Source: JAUIET01 sp039111475
GTDB taxonomy: Bacteria > Pseudomonadota > Gammaproteobacteria > Pseudomonadales > JAUIET01
DNA length: 64,000 nucleotides
Reading direction: 5' to 3'
Assembly (NCBI GenBank): GCA_039111475.1
Contig: JBCCIP010000023.1
Span: 24,684-88,683, forward strand
Shown one piece after another: positions 52,233 through 59,878 of the stretch. Under the pieces are notes generated by a model. That model did no database searches and was not told the DNA's origin. It was given only the letters and a program-made list of their open reading frames with translations. Each line of letters starts with the position of its first letter. Position 1 is the first letter of the stretch. The position numbers were made by a program, and so were the translations under genes.

Positions 52233-53051
52233 TTATTGGTCTTTGAAGTCCGGTGCGCGGCCCTGTTTTCTAGCTCGGATAGCCTCTTCAAAATTCTTGG
52301 TGGTCATTCGCACAAATAATTGCGCATGACTTTCATGGTTCATATGTGAGTGAAGGCTTCCAGCTTCCATACCTGCGTTCAACATTTGTTTGCTTAACTC
52401 AACGCCGAGCCGACTGTGCCGCTGTATCTGCTCGGCCACGATTAGACATTCATCAATTAAATTCTGGCTATCGTCTACGCAACAGGAAACAATACCTTTG
52501 CGCTCAGCTTCTTCACCACCAACGTCACGACCGGTTAACATTATTTCAGTGGATGCTGATGAGCCGATTGCACGGGGCAACAAATAGCTGAGACCTAATT
52601 CAGCGGAGGTAAGACCGTTGTTGATGCCGGCGGCGCGGAAGATGGCGGATTCACTGCAAAGCCGAATATCAGTGGCCATTGCCAGGCAAAACCCACCACC
52701 AATGGCTGGGCCATTTACGGCGGCAATGACGGGTTGATGCATGTCGCGGATGGTTTTTATGACATCATCCAATACGCGCATGGCACGGCGGGATATTCCA
52801 GGTACAGTCAGACCATTAAATATATCCAGCCAACCGGGATCTTGTAGGTCAGCACCAGCACAAAATGAGGAACCGGCCCCTGTGATGATCACCGCACGCA
52901 CGCTGTTATCGTAACAAATTTCTTCCAGTTGTTCGCGAAAGGGAATCATTACATCAAATGCCATGGCATTCATTCGGTCAGGGCGGTTTAGGGTGACTAA
53001 CTTGATTCCTGGTCTAGGCTGGGTTACTTCTACGAATGACATTTCTGGCAC
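52233..53051 (-). CDS. enoyl-CoA hydratase/isomerase family protein
   Basis: 272-residue crotonase-fold protein: oxyanion-hole segments AVIITGAGSSFCAGADL and VAAVNGPAIGGGFCLAMATDIRL, catalytic-site ELGLSYLLPRAIG. Usual Glu residues near AGINNGLTSAELG are present in part. Likely a hydratase in a CoA side-chain pathway with the thiolase-like genes further along this strand, though a 448-nt gap with repeats separates them. ATG has AGGTG. Confidence 0.9.
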   Translation of the reverse strand: MPEMSFVEVTQPRPGIKLVTLNRPDRMNAMAFDVMIPFREQLEEICYDNSVRAVIITGAGSSFCAGADLQDPGWLDIFNGLTVPGISRRAMRVLDDVIKTIRDMHQPVIAAVNGPAIGGGFCLAMATDIRLCSESAIFRAAGINNGLTSAELGLSYLLPRAIGSSASTEIMLTGRDVGGEEAERKGIVSCCVDDSQNLIDECLIVAEQIQRHSRLGVELSKQMLNAGMEAGSLHSHMNHESHAQLFVRMTTKNFEEAIRARKQGRAPDFKDQ

Positions 53052-53175
53052 CTTTTTGGTCGTGGTTGTGCACTAACGAATGCACCTTGTCTACCGGCAT
53101 AATTATGGGTAAAGGGGGCTCTATTATTGCCGTCCCGCGTCCGGTCGATACCGGCGTCCTGCCTCTCGCGACACT

Positions 53176-53209
53176 TGCACATCCATGTGCATCCTCCATG
53201 GCGCTATTC
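53176..53209. repeat. degraded type-2 repeat (copy F)
   Basis: TGCACATCCATGTGCA (53176-53191) is a near-perfect palindrome around CC, and TCCATGGCGCTATTC (53195-53209) matches the minus-strand core of the element at 5276 with one change. No convincing outer arms are seen. It sits in the 448-nt non-coding stretch 53052-53499, whose only other recognisable content is copy C at 53286. Confidence 0.45.
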
Positions 53210-53285
53210 ACTCCAACATACCCTAGTCATGTGAACACCTACTTATGTACTAACTTCAGGTTTTCCTTGAATTTAGCAAGGAGGT

Positions 53286-53389
53286 GTTTGTCGCGAAAGC
53301 TGTTTGCTAGACCATCAAAAAGAGGGACCTTTTAAGAGCTCCCATGGATGGGTTTACCACGTGTCTAGCAAACAGCTTTTGCGATAAAC
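53286..53389. repeat. variable-arm inverted-repeat element, copy C (short core)
   Basis: Arms 53286-53311 and 53364-53389 (TCTAGCAAACAGC...) are complementary at 24 of 26 positions; both mismatches are C-to-T changes on the plus 3' arm. The 52-nt interior keeps only the AGAGGGACCTTTTAAGAGCT and CCCATGGATGGGTTTACCAC part of the family core, in minus orientation; the GGACCCAAAGCACTCGC part is deleted. Confidence 0.8.
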
Positions 53390-53499
53390 GCCGGTCTAAA
53401 ATAGCATGGCGATAACAGGAGCCACTGGCTCTTGTGAATGCTCCGAAGTTTAGTGCAGGCGGTCAAACGGCTAACACAAAACAAACTAAAGTTTCGAGC

Positions 53500-54657
53500 C
53501 TATGGCTTCTCACTACTAACTGCCCACATAGCAAAGAATTGCGCGCTAGCTCCATAAGCATGCCCAACCGCCATCTTCGCCCCATCCACCTGATGTTCAC
53601 CCGCGGTGCCACGTACCTGCATTGCAGACTCGGCAAAGCGAATCATTCCTGACGCGCCAATAGCGTTAGTCGACAGTACGCCGCCGGAACAATTAAATGG
53701 TATAGAACCCCCAATTTCTGTTTCGCCAGCGTCAGTCAGCTTCCAGCCTTCTCCTTTGTTAGCAAAACCAAGATTTTCCAGCCACATAGGTTCGTACCAA
53801 CTAAACGGCACATACACCTCGGCCATATCCACTTCTTTTAGAGGGTTACTGATACCTGCCTGCGAATAGATGTCTTTGGCGCAATCGGAACCTGCTTGTG
53901 GGTTAACTTCATCTCGACCTTTACACGTCATTGTCTCGCTACGCATGGCCATTCCACGTATCCATGCGGGCTTGTTAGGCCCCTTGTTTGCCAGCTCTTC
54001 ATTGGAAATAACTAAAGCGCAGGCGCCATCTGATGAAGGACAGCTTTCGAGAAAGCGGATTGGATCCCACAACATCGGCGATTCCATCACCATATCCAGA
54101 GAGATATCAGGGATCTGCAGATGCGCCAGTGGGTTTTTAAGCGCGTTTTTGCGATCTTTCACAGCAACCATTGGTCCAACGTGCGCCGGTGCGCCGGTGC
54201 GGCGCATGTATTCTCGAATGTGCGGTGCAAAGTGGCCGCCAGCGCCAGCGTTAAGGTGCATGGAGAACGGACGAGGGATGGACAAAGCCCACATCGCATT
54301 GGATTCCGATTGTTTCTCAAACGTAACTGTCAGAATACGATCGAAAGTACCGCTGGTAACGTGGGTAGCGGCCACCACCGCAGTCGAACCTCCAACACTT
54401 CCTGCGGTATGCACACGAAGCATTGGTTTGCCTGAGGCTCCCAAGGCGTCGGCTAAATACAGCTCGGGCATTAGAACACCTTCAAACATATCGGGCGCTT
54501 TACCAATTATGACGGCATCTATGTCGTCCCAACCAAGGCCGGCGTCTTCCAGAGCGCGGCGCGCGGCTTCGTTGACAAGCCCTCCCATGGAGACATCTTT
54601 GCGGGCCGATCTATATTCGGTTTGACCTATACCTACCACAGCAGCTAAGCGACTCAT
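53500..54657 (-). CDS. thiolase-fold protein, SCP2/Ltp2-like, without canonical catalytic residues
   Basis: 385 residues with the thiolase fold: MSRLAAVVGIGQTEYRSAR, EDAGLGWDDIDAVIIG, CPSSDGACALVIS, and PFNCSGGVLSTNAIGASGM. The nucleophile region reads RVHTAGSVGGSTAV with no Cys; the GHPxGASG His block reads STNAIGASG; and the third (CxG) site reads VGHAYGAS. It therefore cannot work as a normal thiolase and fits aldolase-like lipid-transfer (Ltp2) proteins, which cleave a C-C bond of a CoA ester with a DUF35 partner. Overlaps the next gene by ATGA; DUF35 genes follow upstream. Role is inference. Confidence 0.88.
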   Translation of the reverse strand: MSRLAAVVGIGQTEYRSARKDVSMGGLVNEAARRALEDAGLGWDDIDAVIIGKAPDMFEGVLMPELYLADALGASGKPMLRVHTAGSVGGSTAVVAATHVTSGTFDRILTVTFEKQSESNAMWALSIPRPFSMHLNAGAGGHFAPHIREYMRRTGAPAHVGPMVAVKDRKNALKNPLAHLQIPDISLDMVMESPMLWDPIRFLESCPSSDGACALVISNEELANKGPNKPAWIRGMAMRSETMTCKGRDEVNPQAGSDCAKDIYSQAGISNPLKEVDMAEVYVPFSWYEPMWLENLGFANKGEGWKLTDAGETEIGGSIPFNCSGGVLSTNAIGASGMIRFAESAMQVRGTAGEHQVDGAKMAVGHAYGASAQFFAMWAVSSEKP

Positions 54658-55712
54658 GATGCAGCCTCCAAAACAGCGACCAAATTATGTTGCAGACACG
54701 ATCCTGAAGTGGCGTGGGCGACACCACGTGCGTATTTTCCTGACTGAATAAGTTTCGCAGCATGACCAATACGGTCAAGCCCAGCGGCCATCATGGTGTT
54801 GGCCGCAAGCGCACCACCAGACGGATTTATGTCCACGCCGTCGTCCAACCCAAGTGCGCGCTGTAGCAAAATCTCCTGATGACTGAACGGCGCGTGAAGT
54901 TCCGCAAACTCAACCGTTTTGTCATTGACTCCCGCTTTTTGTCCGGCTATCTCAGTTGAGCTGGACACCGTGAGATCGCGAAGCGTGGGCATCGAGCTTT
55001 CAATGCGATTATCAAGCCCGGTGATTAGCACCGGAGTGTCACACCATTGCTTTGCTTTTTCAGGCGTTGCAATAATCATCACTGACGCACCGTCGGTGAT
55101 TGGAGCGCAGTCATGCATTCGAAGTGGCGATACGTAAGTAGGTTCAGCCAGCAAATCAGCAACACTGTAGTCACCGCTGAGTTGCGTACCGGGCACAGAC
55201 TTGGCGTTGGCACGACTTCGAGCAACAACTGCGGCCATATCGTCTTCCGAGAGCACGCCTCGGTCCAGGCATTGTGCTGCCTGTAGTGCCGCAGCACTGA
55301 TGGTATCCAGCCACAGTGGCGTAAGGTAATAAGGGTCTAGCTGCAAGCTGAGAACAGAGCGCAAATCGCCGGGTGATGATTTGCCAAATCCATAAATCAA
55401 GGCCGAATCAGCCTCTCCGGTGCGAATTTTCAATACGGCCTCATACAGTGCCCAGGCAGCATCCATCTCGACGTGCGATTCCTTGATGGGCGGGAAGGGA
55501 CCTACTGACTCGATGGCTTCAACAAAAGCGAATGCCGCGCCGGCGAGGTAATCGCAACTGCCAGAGCATACAAAGTCCATATCACTCAAGCTGACGCCGG
55601 ATTCGGCGATGACACCTTGAATCACACTCTCCAGCATTTGTAATTCGTTAGTGCTGCCAGAATTTCGTATGGCCGGCGTCTGACGGTAGTTAACAATGGC
55701 TACATCTCTCAT
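54654..55712 (-). CDS. thiolase-fold partner protein
   Basis: 352 residues, a second, diverged thiolase-like chain: MRDVAIVNYRQTPAIRN, ESGVSLSDMDFVCSGSCDY, HDCAPITDGASVMIIATPE, NPSGGALAANTMMAAG and a final HATSGSCLQHNLVAVLEAAS. The nucleophile position (SHVEMDAAWALYEA) has no Cys. Probably forms a heteromer with the 53500 protein, the two DUF35 proteins supplying the other lobes. Good AAGGAG site before the ATG. Function inferred only from the arrangement. Confidence 0.85.
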   Translation of the reverse strand: MRDVAIVNYRQTPAIRNSGSTNELQMLESVIQGVIAESGVSLSDMDFVCSGSCDYLAGAAFAFVEAIESVGPFPPIKESHVEMDAAWALYEAVLKIRTGEADSALIYGFGKSSPGDLRSVLSLQLDPYYLTPLWLDTISAAALQAAQCLDRGVLSEDDMAAVVARSRANAKSVPGTQLSGDYSVADLLAEPTYVSPLRMHDCAPITDGASVMIIATPEKAKQWCDTPVLITGLDNRIESSMPTLRDLTVSSSTEIAGQKAGVNDKTVEFAELHAPFSHQEILLQRALGLDDGVDINPSGGALAANTMMAAGLDRIGHAAKLIQSGKYARGVAHATSGSCLQHNLVAVLEAAS

Positions 55713-55715
55713 GGT

Positions 55716-56225
55716 CTACTCCTTAGCTGCCAGTTCTTCGGCGAGGGCATCTGCCTTGTCGATGGGTGCGAAGAAGTGAATATTTGCTGGCGAGTGGGTG
55801 CGCTCGGCTTCAGGCTTCCATACGGCTTTGACGCGCATGCCGATTTCTATGTCGTCGTTTTCACAGCCGCTGATCAGGTGCAGGAAAGTGATGTCAGCAC
55901 CGTCTAAGAGAATATTGGCAACAACAAACGGAGGCTTTATGGGATTGTCGGGAATCGGAATATGAACAATCGTATACCAGTGCACTTTGCCTGTGTCTGG
56001 CAGTTCTACCAGACGGTCCGCTTTTAGTCCGGTTTCAGGACACACGGGACGGGGCGGCACATACACTGGAGAGCCTTCGCTGACCTGGCTACCAATAAAT
56101 TGCCCGTTCTTAATCGAATCAAGAAAGCGCGAGGTATGGTCAGACGCGGTGAATCGATAGTCCAGGTTGACCGGGGAATACATGATGTTCACGCGTTCTG
56201 CGTTTGGGTCTTTTTTCTCAGCCAT
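55716..56225 (-). CDS. DUF35 OB-fold protein (first copy)
   Basis: 169 residues. C-terminal OB fold with WYTIVHIPIPDNPIKPPFVVANILLDGAD and IGMRVKAVWKPE. The N-terminal rubredoxin-like zinc ribbon normally has two Cys pairs; here the matching segment GSPVYVPPRPVCPETGL keeps a single Cys, so no zinc site is expected. DUF35 proteins bind acyl-CoA and partner thiolase-fold enzymes (as in ChsH2 or acetophenone/acetoacetyl enzymes). Ten nt from the thiolase-like gene downstream and 2 nt from the second DUF35. Confidence 0.87.
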   Translation of the reverse strand: MAEKKDPNAERVNIMYSPVNLDYRFTASDHTSRFLDSIKNGQFIGSQVSEGSPVYVPPRPVCPETGLKADRLVELPDTGKVHWYTIVHIPIPDNPIKPPFVVANILLDGADITFLHLISGCENDDIEIGMRVKAVWKPEAERTHSPANIHFFAPIDKADALAEELAAKE

Positions 56226-56227
56226 GA

Positions 56228-56677
56228 TCAGTCTCCGGTTACGTCAAAGGCAACAATGTCGGTCATGGTGCCGGTGCGCTCGTCGGCCCAGCGGGCTTTT
56301 ACCTTGCTGCCAACACTTACCTTGCTTTCATCAATGCAGTCGACCATGTGAATCAAGTCGGTGTCCGCACCTTCCAGGCGAATGGTGGCGAAGGCAAAGG
56401 GATGTTGGATGTGGTGGTGGCTGATGGGGTTCTTCACCCAACAAAAACTGGTAACAGTACCCGCATCGCTAACTTCGACCATTTCACTTAAGGCTTCGGT
56501 GGTGATGGGGTCAAATTCCATGGGCGGCACTAAGGTGCGGCCGTCGCTGCCTTTGATACCCAGGATCTGTTTTCTGTCACGTAGTGCGGTTAGGAAGTCG
56601 CCTATTACTGGCCCGGTTGAGCGTGTGTAGGTGTAATGGACGCTGAAATCTTCCTGCATGATTTCTGGTGAGTTCAA
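56228..56677 (-). CDS. DUF35 OB-fold protein (second copy)
   Basis: About 149 residues. The open frame extends to 56797 but its first 27 codons or so are the repeat copy D, so I use TTG 56677 (NSPEIMQEDFSVHYTYTRSTG), which has AGAGG 8 nt upstream; ATG 56659 is also possible. OB fold: SFCWVKNPISHHHIQHPFAFATIRLEGAD and VSVGSKVKARWADE. The zinc-ribbon region GSDGRTLVPPMEFDP has no Cys. Two diverged DUF35 copies in tandem suggest two partners, matching two thiolase-fold genes. Confidence 0.82.
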   Translation of the reverse strand: MNSPEIMQEDFSVHYTYTRSTGPVIGDFLTALRDRKQILGIKGSDGRTLVPPMEFDPITTEALSEMVEVSDAGTVTSFCWVKNPISHHHIQHPFAFATIRLEGADTDLIHMVDCIDESKVSVGSKVKARWADERTGTMTDIVAFDVTGD

Positions 56678-56716
56678 GAAGGTATCCTCTCGTTGGGGTA
56701 TTTTTGTTGCTGGGCC

Positions 56717-56863
56717 GGTTAAATGACTGAAACCCGCAATCACGACACGCCGGACCCAATGCACTCGCGGTGCTCGCGGGGCCAGCCTTGAACCCATCCA
56801 TGGGGGCTTGTTGAAAGGTCCCTCTTTTCAACAGTCGTGATTGCGGGTTTCAGTCATTTAACC
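56717..56863. repeat. variable-arm inverted-repeat element, copy D
   Basis: Perfect 30-bp arms, 56717-56746 (opening GGTTAAATGACTGAAACCCG) and 56834-56863. The 87-nt interior is the full family core: ACGCCGGACCCAATGCACTC, GCTCGCGGGGCCAGCCTTG, AACCCATCCATGGGGGCTTG and AAAGGTCCCTCTTTT. It lies between the second DUF35 gene and the acetoacetate decarboxylase-like gene, all on the minus strand, and would be transcribed as a long hairpin if the operon is read through. Confidence 0.88.
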
Positions 56864-56902
56864 TCAATACTGAGCGTAATTCGCAAATGTCACTTTTAGT
56901 TC

Positions 56903-57670
56903 TTAGCCCGATCGCTTTGGTCCGCCATTTTGACCTGGCCACCTGGAACCTGAAATAACATCCAAGTGCGGAAGGAAGGCCTCGGCATCCAGTTGGCCGG
57001 CCAGATTAATCTCACGATCAAGAAATATTGGCCACCACAAATACGCAGACAGTTGCTCACGCATAGGTAGCAGGGTTGCGATTGGGTCCCATGGGCTTGG
57101 GTGCAGAATCAACTGGCCGTCAACAGCTTCGCGGTGAGCGGTGCCGTACTTGCTGCGAACATGCACAACATGTGGTGGAAAGTCATATTCCTGCACGGGC
57201 ATCACAGCCGCTTTTCTGGATACTTTTATCCACCACTCGTGTTGCTCGAATTCGTCCTTCGGCTCGTTTTCACCGCTGGAAACGCCATTGAATTCGACGA
57301 AGGTGTAACCTTGGTGCGAGCAACGTGCTGTAACGTCATTGCCCATTCGATAATAGGTGGTGTCACAAGGGAACTTTGGTTGGCCGTTGGTTTGTTGGCT
57401 GGTGAAAATAGCGGATTCCTGGTCAATACCGTACCCGAGTGTGTATTCGCCAGCAGTGCCGTTATAGTCGGCGTCAACAGTCATCACGATGCCATATTCC
57501 GGTTCATTCGGAACCGGAAAGTTGTAGATTGTTACGTTTACGTTTGGATTGGCTCCGGGTTCTATACCGGGTGGCAAGAGAGCTGCGATCTTGTCTTTGT
57601 CGGTGCGGTAAACAACTTTCAGCATTGGCCAGTTGACGATGTCGCCAGTATTACCTTGAGGTGAAGACAT
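56903..57670 (-). CDS. acetoacetate decarboxylase-family protein
   Basis: 255 residues of the ADC fold: WPMLKVVYRTDKDKIAALLPPGIEPG, VTIYNFPVPNEPEYG, YTLGYGIDQESAI, and EYDFPPHVVHVRSKYG. The catalytic Lys of true acetoacetate decarboxylase is not obvious at the expected place, so it may be a beta-keto-acid or aldol-type enzyme instead. It ends the CoA cluster on the promoter side, with copy D between it and the DUF35 genes. AAGGAAA site before the ATG. Confidence 0.85.
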   Translation of the reverse strand: MSSPQGNTGDIVNWPMLKVVYRTDKDKIAALLPPGIEPGANPNVNVTIYNFPVPNEPEYGIVMTVDADYNGTAGEYTLGYGIDQESAIFTSQQTNGQPKFPCDTTYYRMGNDVTARCSHQGYTFVEFNGVSSGENEPKDEFEQHEWWIKVSRKAAVMPVQEYDFPPHVVHVRSKYGTAHREAVDGQLILHPSPWDPIATLLPMREQLSAYLWWPIFLDREINLAGQLDAEAFLPHLDVISGSRWPGQNGGPKRSG

Positions 57671-57892
57671 GATGTTTCCTTGTTAAGTTTGCCTTGGATC
57701 AGTCGGCTCACTGTGGAGTTATCCAAAATGGAGGGTGTTATACCGAGTTACCTAACAAAACGTAACCAAACTACCTTGGCTTTCGCTTTACCTGACTACC
57801 ACCCGCACCATAGGATTAGCCGAATATACCCATGCTACCGAAGGGCCGGTGGGGATTCCAAGTTAACTAAAAGTTACCCTGAGGATGAGCGT

Positions 57893-58348
57893 ATGACATT
57901 GTCTTTACAGCAAATTTCCGATCGAATAGAGATTGAGGATCTGATCTGGCATTATTCTGACATTATTGACCGCAAGGCGTTTGATGAGCTACGAGGCGTA
58001 TTTACAGAAGACGCTTTTATTGATTACAGCGTATTTGGTGGTTCCAAAGGCAATTTGGAAGATACGATCAAGTTTCTTCATGAGGCGATGGTTGCGTTTC
58101 CCTATACCCACCACTTAAATGCGAATATGCAGGTCAAGTTGGACGGCGACTCAGCAAGCGGACATATCATGTGCTTCAACCCTCAACAGATGACGGTGGG
58201 GGAAGGTGAAAGCCATACCTGGATGTTGGGCCTTTGGTACAACGATGTTTACCTGCGTACAGCTGATGGTTGGCGTATCAAAGAACGTGTTGAACAGCGT
58301 AGCTGGAAATTTAACACGCCGGAATTTATGGCATTCCTGGATGATTAG
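57893..58348 (+). CDS. SnoaL/NTF2-like protein
   Basis: 151 residues: RIEIEDLIWHYSDIIDRKAFDEL, VFTEDAFIDYSVFGG, HHLNANMQVKLDGDSASGHIM and GWRIKERVEQRSWKF. This is the SnoaL-like DUF4440 pattern with an Asp/His pair typical of isomerase or dehydratase relatives. Start at ATG 57893 with GAGGATGAGC; the longer frame from 57680 covers the divergent promoter and is not coding-like. It faces away from the CoA cluster and may be co-regulated with it. Confidence 0.86.
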   Translation: MTLSLQQISDRIEIEDLIWHYSDIIDRKAFDELRGVFTEDAFIDYSVFGGSKGNLEDTIKFLHEAMVAFPYTHHLNANMQVKLDGDSASGHIMCFNPQQMTVGEGESHTWMLGLWYNDVYLRTADGWRIKERVEQRSWKFNTPEFMAFLDD

Positions 58349-58360
58349 ATTTCAGCTTGA

Positions 58361-58810
58361 TCAATCACTTACAGCATAATTTGTTTTTATCACATCTCTC
58401 ATGGCGTCTTGTAGCCCGCCGAGACGTCTGATCCACGGCTTTAGCTGCTTTACCGACTGTGGCAGTGAAGCTGCTGCGGTTTGGGCATCTAGGCGGCTCT
58501 TGTAGACGCCAGGGATCAGCACATAAAGCGTTTTCCCATCTTTCGACGCTTTCACGGCGGTCATGTCCCAGAGATTATGCAGCTCAACGAATGATTCAAT
58601 CTGCTTACGGGTAGATACTGCGATAAGTTGCACTGCAAACATGTCTGCCGGAAGGTCAATGACCAGTGTTTCTTCGCTGGGTTTATAGGCGAGGTGCCAG
58701 TAGGCAGGCTTTTCACTGGCGGGCGCGCTACTCCCGAGGCAACATAACACGGCGAAGATTGTGTTCAATACGTACTTGTTAGGAGATGTTCTGTTCATGG
58801 ATTTATCCAT
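58361..58810 (-). CDS. exported SPOR-like protein in the polysaccharide operon
   Basis: 149 residues: signal segment (KYVLNTIFAVLCCLGSSAPAS), then FAVQLIAVSTRKQIESFVELHN, AVKASKDGKTLYVLIPGVYKSRLDAQTAAASLP and KPWIRRLGG. The beta-alpha-beta repeat and the late F/L...P...RRL pattern resemble a SPOR domain, which binds denuded peptidoglycan. 12 nt after the HlyD-like stop codon, so part of the same transcript. It may place the export machine at the septum or in the wall. Moderate certainty for SPOR. Confidence 0.75.
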   Translation of the reverse strand: MDKSMNRTSPNKYVLNTIFAVLCCLGSSAPASEKPAYWHLAYKPSEETLVIDLPADMFAVQLIAVSTRKQIESFVELHNLWDMTAVKASKDGKTLYVLIPGVYKSRLDAQTAAASLPQSVKQLKPWIRRLGGLQDAMRDVIKTNYAVSD

Positions 58811-58822
58811 TCGTTGAGTATT

Positions 58823-59878
58823 CTAAATGCCAGCCAATTCAATACTGAATGGAAAGCGCACGTTAACGGGCAGACCTTCTACCTGACTATTTTTGTCAAC
58901 CGGTTCATCAAACTCCAGATGGGCAAGAATTTTCATGCTGCGAAGACCTAGTGGTCTGGCAAATTCGGACGGTAATCGGTGGGTGATCTCTGGTAACGCT
59001 GAAATATGTGCGTCAACTGTTTTGCCCCCTGGCAGCTCGACCCTGGCTTTTTGTCCTAGCTTTGCGTAACGCGCATATTTAGGGTCCAAATAGGCAACAA
59101 CAGAGGCTTTGTCTGGCTCTCCTATCAAGGCGATGCTGTCGCCCTGGCGAACGATTTCCGAGTCCCTGACGAACACATCTAGCACTCGCCCATCAATCGG
59201 AGCGCGTTGGATCAAACTACGACCACGTTTTTGCAATACGTCCAGTTCGGACTCAAGTAAAGTAAGACGGCGGTTTTTTTCAGGTGCACCAAACAGCTTT
59301 TCTCGCTGTGTCTCGTATTCAAGCAATCCGAGTTTCGCGCGTTGCAGCGTTACGCGAGCGGCGTTGACGTCGGCACGTGTTGCCGACCTTCTGGCAAACA
59401 AAGTTTTCATCGCTTCGTATTGTTGGGCGTAGAAGTGATAATTTGCGCGTGCCAGGCGGATGTGCTCACGCAAGGCCTCCAGATCTGCGTTATCCGGCCC
59501 GAGGCTTTGACGTTCGCGCAGGAATGATAATTCGTTGCTGACTCTGCTGATGTCGCTGCTCAACGAGTGGTCTGAAAGCCGGGCGATCACATCCCCTTTG
59601 CGAACTTCTTCACCCACTTCAACCGCTAACTCAACAACACGGCCAGGTGTTTCGCTATTTACTTCGAATTTTCCGATGCTGATATGCCCCGGTTCCTTTA
59701 CCAATAGCAGGGACGCTGATGCTGTAAATAACACGTAGAGCAGTGGTGAACAGACGATCGTAAGCACAAGGTACCAGGATAATTTAGACTCAATCCGTTT
59801 TGATGGCGCATAGGGAAGTTTGTAACCGTGCTCGGCATCTGGCTCTATCTTACGCGGCGAGCTAAAGCTAACCTTCAT
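58823..59878 (-). CDS. HlyD/membrane-fusion-type periplasmic adaptor
   Basis: 351 residues. One N-terminal membrane helix (LSWYLVLTIVCSPLLYVLF, about 34-52), a split lipoyl/barrel region (GKFEVNSETPGRVVELAVEVGEEVRKGDVIARL), a long coiled-coil hairpin (about 112-205, SNELSFLRERQSL to LQKRGRSL), and closing QRAPIDGRVLDVFVRDSEIVRQGDSIALIGE. Adaptors bridge an inner-membrane transporter to a TolC-type channel. It overlaps the OMF gene by ATGA and is encoded with a glycan synthase, not a pump. Confidence 0.92.
   Translation of the reverse strand: MKVSFSSPRKIEPDAEHGYKLPYAPSKRIESKLSWYLVLTIVCSPLLYVLFTASASLLLVKEPGHISIGKFEVNSETPGRVVELAVEVGEEVRKGDVIARLSDHSLSSDISRVSNELSFLRERQSLGPDNADLEALREHIRLARANYHFYAQQYEAMKTLFARRSATRADVNAARVTLQRAKLGLLEYETQREKLFGAPEKNRRLTLLESELDVLQKRGRSLIQRAPIDGRVLDVFVRDSEIVRQGDSIALIGEPDKASVVAYLDPKYARYAKLGQKARVELPGGKTVDAHISALPEITHRLPSEFARPLGLRSMKILAHLEFDEPVDKNSQVEGLPVNVRFPFSIELAGI

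Noticed and set aside
53870..54625. 251-codon plus-strand reading frame
   Set aside because: It lies fully opposite the thiolase-fold gene, which has family motifs, a ribosome site and operon overlap; the plus frame has none.
56577..56831. Minus-strand reading frame with PMDGFKAGPASTASALGP, resembling a frame at 27993-28289 (PMDEFKAGPKNVATALGP)
   Set aside because: Both are translations of the variable-arm repeat core. Similarity is explained by the DNA repeat; there is no ribosome site and each runs into unrelated flanking sequence.
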